This document shows, piece after piece, positions 59,943 to 64,000 of a DNA stretch of 64,000 nucleotides (positions are counted from its first letter, which is position 1; every line of letters begins with the position of its first letter). Origin of the DNA: Shimia sp039969785 (GTDB taxonomy: Bacteria > Pseudomonadota > Alphaproteobacteria > Rhodobacterales > Rhodobacteraceae); NCBI RefSeq assembly GCF_039969785.1, contig NZ_JBDVNC010000034.1, positions 1-64,000 on the forward strand, written 5' to 3'. The notes beneath the pieces were generated by a model, which had not been told where the DNA came from, did no database searches, and saw only the letters and a program-made list of their open reading frames with translations. The position numbers were made by a program, and so were the translations under genes.

Positions 59943-61394
59943 TCACGCCATATGAAGTTTCACATACTCGAAATCGCCGGGTTTGTTGTCGATCCCTACC
60001 TTGGGCGGATTGATCCAGCTGGCGTATTTTCCAGGCTCGGTCACCGGTTTCATCAATGACTGAATGAAATCACCATCCGCATGTGTGGTGAGCCAATCCG
60101 GCAATCCCGCATCATATTCAGCACCGCTGACAATCTTGCCATCCGGGTTGAAATTGTGCCCGGAAAACACCCCGATTTTGCGGTTAAAGCTTTCGTGCGG
60201 CAGCTTCAGCTCAAACTCGATCCCTATCTTGGCGATGATCTTGTTCCAGCGCCCAACGCCGCCAGCCGCATCGCGGGTGTAATCGTCGCGCAGCCGCATA
60301 TTGATTGCAGTCAGAGCAGGCACTTCTTTTTGCACCGCTTTGCCGTCTTCCATATCCCAGACCACATAGGTGTCCTGTGTCAGAAGGTGGTCGTCGTCGA
60401 TCCGATTTTCCTGATACCGGCCTTTGATACCCGCGTTGAACGCGTTGGCAGCATTGGTCGACACTTCCTGCCCAAACAGGTCCAGACTGAGCGTGTAGTG
60501 CAGGTTCAGCTTTTTCTGGATTGTGGGCAGATCAATGACGCCCAGGTCGCGGATTTTGTTGGTGTCATACGGGTCAGTGATGCCGTTTTCTTTCATCACC
60601 TGACAGGTGCGCTCAATTGTGCGACCAACCCCGGTTTCGCCAACGAACATATGATGCGCTTCTTCGGTCAGCATAAAGCGGCAGGTGCGGCTGAGCGGGT
60701 CAAAGCCCGACTGCGCCAGCGATTCCAACTGCATCTTGCCGTCCCGGTCGGTGAAATAGGTGAACATAAAAAACGACAGCCAATCGGGCGTTTCTTCGTT
60801 GAACGCGCCCAACATGCGCGGTGCCTCCTCGGAGCCCGAAGACCGGCGCAGCATGTCGTCGGCCTCTTCCCGACCGTCACGGCCAAAATATTTCTGCAAA
60901 AGGTAAACCATCGCCCAAAGGTGGCGGCCCTCTTCAACGTTCACCTGAAACAAGTTGCGCATGTCGTAAAGTGATGGGGCGGTCAGACCGAGAAAGCGCT
61001 GTTGCTCGACAGAGCCTGGTTCCGTGTCGCCCTGGATCACGATCAGACGTTTCATCAGGTTGCGGTATTCGCCGGGAACCTCTTGCCATGCGGCTTGCCC
61101 TTTGTGCTCGCCACATGGGATGGTGCGCCCTTCCACTTCGGGTGCAAGCAAGACACCCCAGCGGTATTCGGGCATTTTCACATAATCAAATTTGGCCCAG
61201 CCTTTTGGGTCGACGCTGACAGCGGTGCGCAGATAGACCATCGATTGCTGAAACTGCTGTGGGATCAGGTCGTTCCACCAATTGATGTAACCCGGGTGCC
61301 ATTTTTCAAGCGCTTTCAACACTTTTTTATCCGAAGACAAACCTACGTTGTTGGGGATTTGCGTATCGTAACTCACATTAATCAGATCAAGCAT
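59943..61394 (-). CDS. boxB: Benzoyl-CoA 2,3-epoxidase oxygenase subunit BoxB
   Basis: BoxB is the diiron oxygenase that forms 2,3-epoxybenzoyl-CoA. The 483-residue protein has two ExxH ligand pairs, E155-H158 in NVEEGRHLW and E245-H248 in LTEEAHHMF, with further acidic ligands expected near E125 (QGDTEPGS) and D204 (ETPDWLSF). The ferritin-like helices span about 100-260. AGGAGGAAT precedes the ATG. A perfect 28-base palindrome separates it from boxC, and the short Cys-rich ORF lies between it and boxA. Confidence 0.97.
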   Translation of the reverse strand: MLDLINVSYDTQIPNNVGLSSDKKVLKALEKWHPGYINWWNDLIPQQFQQSMVYLRTAVSVDPKGWAKFDYVKMPEYRWGVLLAPEVEGRTIPCGEHKGQAAWQEVPGEYRNLMKRLIVIQGDTEPGSVEQQRFLGLTAPSLYDMRNLFQVNVEEGRHLWAMVYLLQKYFGRDGREEADDMLRRSSGSEEAPRMLGAFNEETPDWLSFFMFTYFTDRDGKMQLESLAQSGFDPLSRTCRFMLTEEAHHMFVGETGVGRTIERTCQVMKENGITDPYDTNKIRDLGVIDLPTIQKKLNLHYTLSLDLFGQEVSTNAANAFNAGIKGRYQENRIDDDHLLTQDTYVVWDMEDGKAVQKEVPALTAINMRLRDDYTRDAAGGVGRWNKIIAKIGIEFELKLPHESFNRKIGVFSGHNFNPDGKIVSGAEYDAGLPDWLTTHADGDFIQSLMKPVTEPGKYASWINPPKVGIDNKPGDFEYVKLHMA

Positions 61395-61416
61395 TCTATT
61401 CCTCCTGCGACCCCTC

Positions 61417-61444
61417 GTAGGTCGGACAATATTGTCCGACCTAC
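61417..61444. repeat. Perfect 28-bp palindrome between boxC and boxB
   Basis: GTAGGTCGGACAAT (61417-61430) is followed directly by its reverse complement to 61444. It lies in the 60-base gap between the boxC stop and the boxB start. It looks like a REP-type element and could act as an RNA stem that sets relative boxC and boxB levels. Confidence 0.75.
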
Positions 61445-61454
61445 CTTCAGGTCT

Positions 61455-63116
61455 TCACACACGTTCCATGTTGTATTTGCCGCGCACGCCCGTCCCATAG
61501 CGCTTCAGCGCACCTTCGGATCCCACCGCGTTGGGGCGGTTGAAAATCCAGTTTTGCCACGCGGTCAGGCGGCCAAAAATCCGGGTTTCCATCGTCTCTG
61601 GTCCGGCAAAGCGCAGGTTCGCCTCCATACCGGTCATGGCATCCGGGCTGAACGACGCCCGCTCCTCCATAAAGATGCGAATTTCGTCGTCCCAATCGAT
61701 GTCATCGAGAATTTCTGTTACCAGCCCCAGCGCGTCGGCGTCTTCGGCTTCCAGCGCAGATCCAGTTTTTACCTTCGCGGCAGTCACGCTTTCAGGTTCG
61801 CCAAGAAACCGCGTTTCCAGCCGCGTCAGATCATTACCCATTGGCATGGGCCCAAAGTTCGCCGGGCTTAGCGTGATGGTGGCCAGTGGTCGATTGTCGC
61901 CCTCAAACTCATCTTCCATCATGTACGAACGATCCACGGAAAACAGCAGCTCGGCCAGGATGCCTGCGAAACAGGATCCGTGTTCGACCAGCGCAACCAT
62001 AGAGCGCGAAGTGACATCTACCCGCTTCAAAATTCGCTTCCAATACTGCAGCACTTCGTTGGCCAGCCAGTGCCCCGCATTGTCCAGCAACAACGTTTCA
62101 TGGGCCAGAAATGTCTCGGGGGCGCCTTGGGTTCGAAACACCAGCAGCCCCAGATCCATCTCGTTCAGGCGCAAATGCAGAATAGCGTCGTCCAGTTCGC
62201 GGGCCAATCGCAGCATATAGGCTTCGGCCCCTTGCGCGGTGAATGCATCCATATCCGCAGGCGCGTCCATATCTGGTCCGTGCAACGTAATCGTCGCACT
62301 GCGCGCCGCGCGATCCATGACCACTTCGACCAGTGAATAGGTTACAGACCCATTGTCACCAAAGTCCCGGTTCAGTGGGGGCAAGGCAATCCCCTGGGCG
62401 ACATCAGCCTTGGGCGAAGCCGTCGCAAATTCCACCGCGCGCTCCGCGACAGTGGCGTCAAATGTCGCGTTCGAAATCACCTCGTCGACCAGCCGCCACT
62501 CTTTGGCGCGTTTGCCGCGTACGCCTTCTTCGATGGTACAGAATATGTCAGCCCTATCCCGGCGCACTTTGCGTTTGTCAGTCACTCGGGTCAGCCCGCC
62601 TGTGCCCGGCAGCACAGCCAAAAGCGGCACTTCGGGCAAGGCCACTGAGGACGCGCTGTCATCGGTCAGCATGATGTGGTTGCACGCCAGCGCCAGCTCG
62701 TATCCGCCGCCAGCACAGGCGCCTTTTACGGCTGCCATATATTTCTGACCTGAATCCGCTTCGGCAGCCTCAAACGTGTTGCGGGTTTCGTTGGTGAATT
62801 TGCAGAAATTGACCTTATGCCCATGCGCGGCCCCACCCAGCATGCGAATATTCGCCCCGGCGCAAAACACGCGGTCCTTGGCGGATTTCATCACCACAAC
62901 CTTGACCTCGGGATGCTCAAACCGCATGCGCTGCACAACATCGGCCAGCTCGATATCCACACCAAGATCGTATGAGTTCAGCTTAAGCTGATAGCCGTCA
63001 AACAAGCCGCCATTTTCATCGACATCCATAATCAGGTTGGCCACGGGCCCATCATATTCCACCCGCCAGTGTCGATACTGTGAGGGGTCGGTCTGAAAGT
63101 CGATCAGCTTGGTCAT
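61455..63116 (-). CDS. boxC: Benzoyl-CoA-dihydrodiol lyase BoxC
   Basis: BoxC opens the ring of 2,3-epoxybenzoyl-CoA by hydrolysis, releasing formate and 3,4-dehydroadipyl-CoA semialdehyde. The 553-residue protein is an enlarged crotonase-family enzyme: DRVFCAGANIRMLGGAAHGH and GACAGGGYELALACNHIML form the oxyanion hole region, and LPEVPLLAVLPGTGG holds an acidic residue. A second, degenerate crotonase-like half follows. GAAGGAAA precedes the ATG. Its upstream region holds four BoxR-like sites and should be the main promoter of the cluster. Confidence 0.96.
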   Translation of the reverse strand: MTKLIDFQTDPSQYRHWRVEYDGPVANLIMDVDENGGLFDGYQLKLNSYDLGVDIELADVVQRMRFEHPEVKVVVMKSAKDRVFCAGANIRMLGGAAHGHKVNFCKFTNETRNTFEAAEADSGQKYMAAVKGACAGGGYELALACNHIMLTDDSASSVALPEVPLLAVLPGTGGLTRVTDKRKVRRDRADIFCTIEEGVRGKRAKEWRLVDEVISNATFDATVAERAVEFATASPKADVAQGIALPPLNRDFGDNGSVTYSLVEVVMDRAARSATITLHGPDMDAPADMDAFTAQGAEAYMLRLARELDDAILHLRLNEMDLGLLVFRTQGAPETFLAHETLLLDNAGHWLANEVLQYWKRILKRVDVTSRSMVALVEHGSCFAGILAELLFSVDRSYMMEDEFEGDNRPLATITLSPANFGPMPMGNDLTRLETRFLGEPESVTAAKVKTGSALEAEDADALGLVTEILDDIDWDDEIRIFMEERASFSPDAMTGMEANLRFAGPETMETRIFGRLTAWQNWIFNRPNAVGSEGALKRYGTGVRGKYNMERV

Positions 63117-63136
63117 CGCGCGTTTCCTTCATGCCA

Positions 63137-63150
63137 TGCGTCACAGTGCA
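63137..63150. promoter_or_regulatory. BoxR-like operator, boxC upstream, site 1
   Basis: TGCG-N6-TGCA, one mismatch, sharing its second half with site 2 so that TGC recurs every ten bases from 63137 to 63160. It starts 21 bases before the boxC ATG. Confidence 0.5.
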
Positions 63151-63160
63151 CGATAATGCC
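63147..63160. promoter_or_regulatory. BoxR-like operator, boxC upstream, site 2
   Basis: TGCA-CGATAA-TGCC, one mismatch to TGCA-N6-TGCA. The surrounding 20 or more bases recur at site 3. Confidence 0.65.
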
Positions 63161-63187
63161 AAGTGTTGAGTCGGTAAAGCTATTTAG

Positions 63188-63201
63188 TGCACAATAATGC
63201 G
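63188..63201. promoter_or_regulatory. BoxR-like operator, boxC upstream, site 3
   Basis: TGCA-CAATAA-TGCG, one mismatch, starting 41 bases (about four helical turns) from site 2. Flanking bases are shared with site 2, so it is a direct repeat. Confidence 0.65.
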
Positions 63202-63260
63202 AGTGTTGGGGGTGTTTTGTAGTGAATTCGGGTGGAGAGGCGCAAATTATGAGTAAAAAC

Positions 63261-63274
63261 TGCATTATAAAGCA
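63261..63274. promoter_or_regulatory. BoxR-like operator, boxC upstream, site 4
   Basis: TGCA-TTATAA-AGCA, one mismatch, 73 bases beyond site 3, close to the DUF309 stop codon at 63293. The AT-rich centre could also be promoter sequence. Confidence 0.55.
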
Positions 63275-63292
63275 TAAAAATTATGCTCATCG

Positions 63293-63715
63293 CTACTGAC
63301 TTCCAAAAACGCTGTTCCACAGCCTGCTGACGTCGGAACGCGATATTCCGAGAATCACGGCCTCCTCTTCAGTTCCCTCCACAAACAGCAATTCCCGCGC
63401 CATTTCTGCAAGTCGCGCCACAGCGTTTTCGCGTCCCATGCGACGCTTTAATCCGGCATTGGCCAGTTGGATCAATCCCTGCACCAATGCCCTCTCCCGT
63501 GATCCCGGCGGCAATCCCATCCAGATCGGCTCCAGCAACTCATGCGCTTCCCAGAAATATCCCTCTTGTATAAAGGCATGCGCCAGCCGCCACCGCTCAG
63601 ATGCTTCGATATCGTCTAACGAAAAGCCAAACCGGTCAAACAGACCCGCGTCATGGCGGGCGGTTTCGCCCGGTACATAGACATGCGGCGGGCGCCAGTC
63701 GGGTGCGACCGTCAT
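63293..63715 (-). CDS. DUF309 family protein
   Basis: A 140-residue all-helical protein of DUF309. The family core FWEAHELLEPIWMGLPPGSR has the conserved His-Glu pair and Trp, and LVQGLIQLANAGLKRRMG the second helix pair. Function unknown. The ATG overlaps the stop of the alpha/beta hydrolase gene (ATGA), so the two are coupled. Its stop is followed by the boxC control region, so it may be a separate transcript or read into boxC. Confidence 0.85.
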   Translation of the reverse strand: MTVAPDWRPPHVYVPGETARHDAGLFDRFGFSLDDIEASERWRLAHAFIQEGYFWEAHELLEPIWMGLPPGSRERALVQGLIQLANAGLKRRMGRENAVARLAEMARELLFVEGTEEEAVILGISRSDVSRLWNSVFGSQ

Positions 63716-64000
63716 GCGGTTTCAATCCGGATCAACCGCGCGCAATAGTCTGTTATTGCCGCCAGTACGGCATCCGGATGATCCTGATGTGGCGCGTGCC
63801 GGCAATTGACCAGAACAACCACATCCACAGGGGCATAAGAACGTTCTTCAACTTCGCGGACCTGCGCCAGCGTGCCATACTGATCGTCGCGTCCCTGGAT
63901 GACAAGTGTCGGAATGCGCAGGTAGTCGATCACCTCACCCACATGCCAATCGCGAAATTCCGGGTTCAACCAGGCCGCGTTCCAGCCGCAAAAGGCGACC
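63712..64000 (-). CDS. Alpha/beta hydrolase (C-terminal part)
   Basis: The reading frame enters from the right edge, and only the last 96 codons are present. The acid of the triad is in VIQGRDDQYGTL and the His in NCRHAPHQDHP, the normal C-terminal layout of an alpha/beta hydrolase. WLNPEFRDW at the start belongs to the lid. It may hydrolyse an aromatic ester or a CoA ester feeding benzoate into the cluster, inferred only from position. A TTG at 63969 is internal and not the start. Confidence 0.85.
   Translation of the reverse strand, partial: VAFCGWNAAWLNPEFRDWHVGEVIDYLRIPTLVIQGRDDQYGTLAQVREVEERSYAPVDVVVLVNCRHAPHQDHPDAVLAAITDYCARLIRIETA

Noticed and set aside
60081..61871. Two long plus-strand frames over boxB and the end of boxC
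   Set aside because: Antisense shadows of clearly recognised box genes.
1..64000. Search for tRNA/rRNA genes, CRISPR arrays, insertion sequences, prophage or toxin-antitoxin pairs
   Set aside because: I saw no cloverleaf, spaced repeat array, transposase, integrase or paired small toxin genes by reading. A tRNA scan would be decisive.

Overview
The window reads as chromosomal DNA of an alphaproteobacterium of the Rhodobacterales (Roseobacter-type). This is inferred from gene content and protein flavour: RecQ, Kbl/Tdh, an aerobic box (benzoyl-CoA epoxidation) cluster with BoxR, a COQ9 protein, several class III cyclase-like proteins, and an intergenic repeat of a kind I associate with this order. 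I see no phage, insertion sequence, CRISPR array, tRNA or rRNA. No gap between genes exceeds about 300 bases once starts are placed.

Layout. 1-6.6 kb: partial MFS transporter, a thioesterase-fold protein, YggT, RecQ, YaaA and a hybrid histidine kinase. 6.7-14.2 kb: a bacterial alpha-2-macroglobulin overlapping the gene for penicillin-binding protein 1C. 14.3-19.8 kb: thiolase, an XRE/cupin regulator, kbl-tdh (threonine catabolism) behind two matching operator-like repeats, and a cytochrome P450. 19.8-26.8 kb: AEC carrier, HD hydrolase, aroC, DODA dioxygenase, a cyclase/TolB/TPR protein, small proteins and an N-formylglutamate amidohydrolase. 27-38.4 kb: pyk, rpmI-rplT, ChaC-like protein, a membrane cyclase, and pheS and pheT separated by 3.1 kb of unrelated genes. 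38.4-50.5 kb: LysR, methyltransferase, YtoQ, two glutathione transferases, mscL and an MscS channel, DUF4105, ald with a divergent Lrp regulator, GMC oxidoreductase, another membrane cyclase, rpsU and COQ9. 50.5-53.9 kb: TPP riboswitch and thiBPQ. 53.9-64 kb: aerobic benzoyl-CoA catabolism.

The last 10 kb is the most coherent system. On the minus strand the order is alpha/beta hydrolase, DUF309, boxC, boxB, a 57-codon Cys-rich ORF, boxA, a thioesterase and boxR. Beside it a divergent pair encodes a PaaG-type isomerase/hydratase and a fused enoyl-CoA hydratase/3-hydroxyacyl-CoA dehydrogenase. Together these could take benzoyl-CoA through the epoxide and ring cleavage, then carry dehydroadipyl-CoA to 3-oxoadipyl-CoA. 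Benzoate-CoA ligase and BoxD are not in the window and may lie beyond its right edge.

Three control regions of this cluster (in front of boxC, in front of boxR, and between the paaG-type and fad-type genes) carry seven near matches to TGCA-N6-TGCA. I recall this as the BoxR operator, so one regulon is likely. The short ORF between boxB and boxA has a complete CxxCxxCxxxC ferredoxin motif, a good ribosome binding site and an ATGA overlap with boxA. It is my best candidate for an undescribed component: a single-cluster mini-ferredoxin for the epoxidase.
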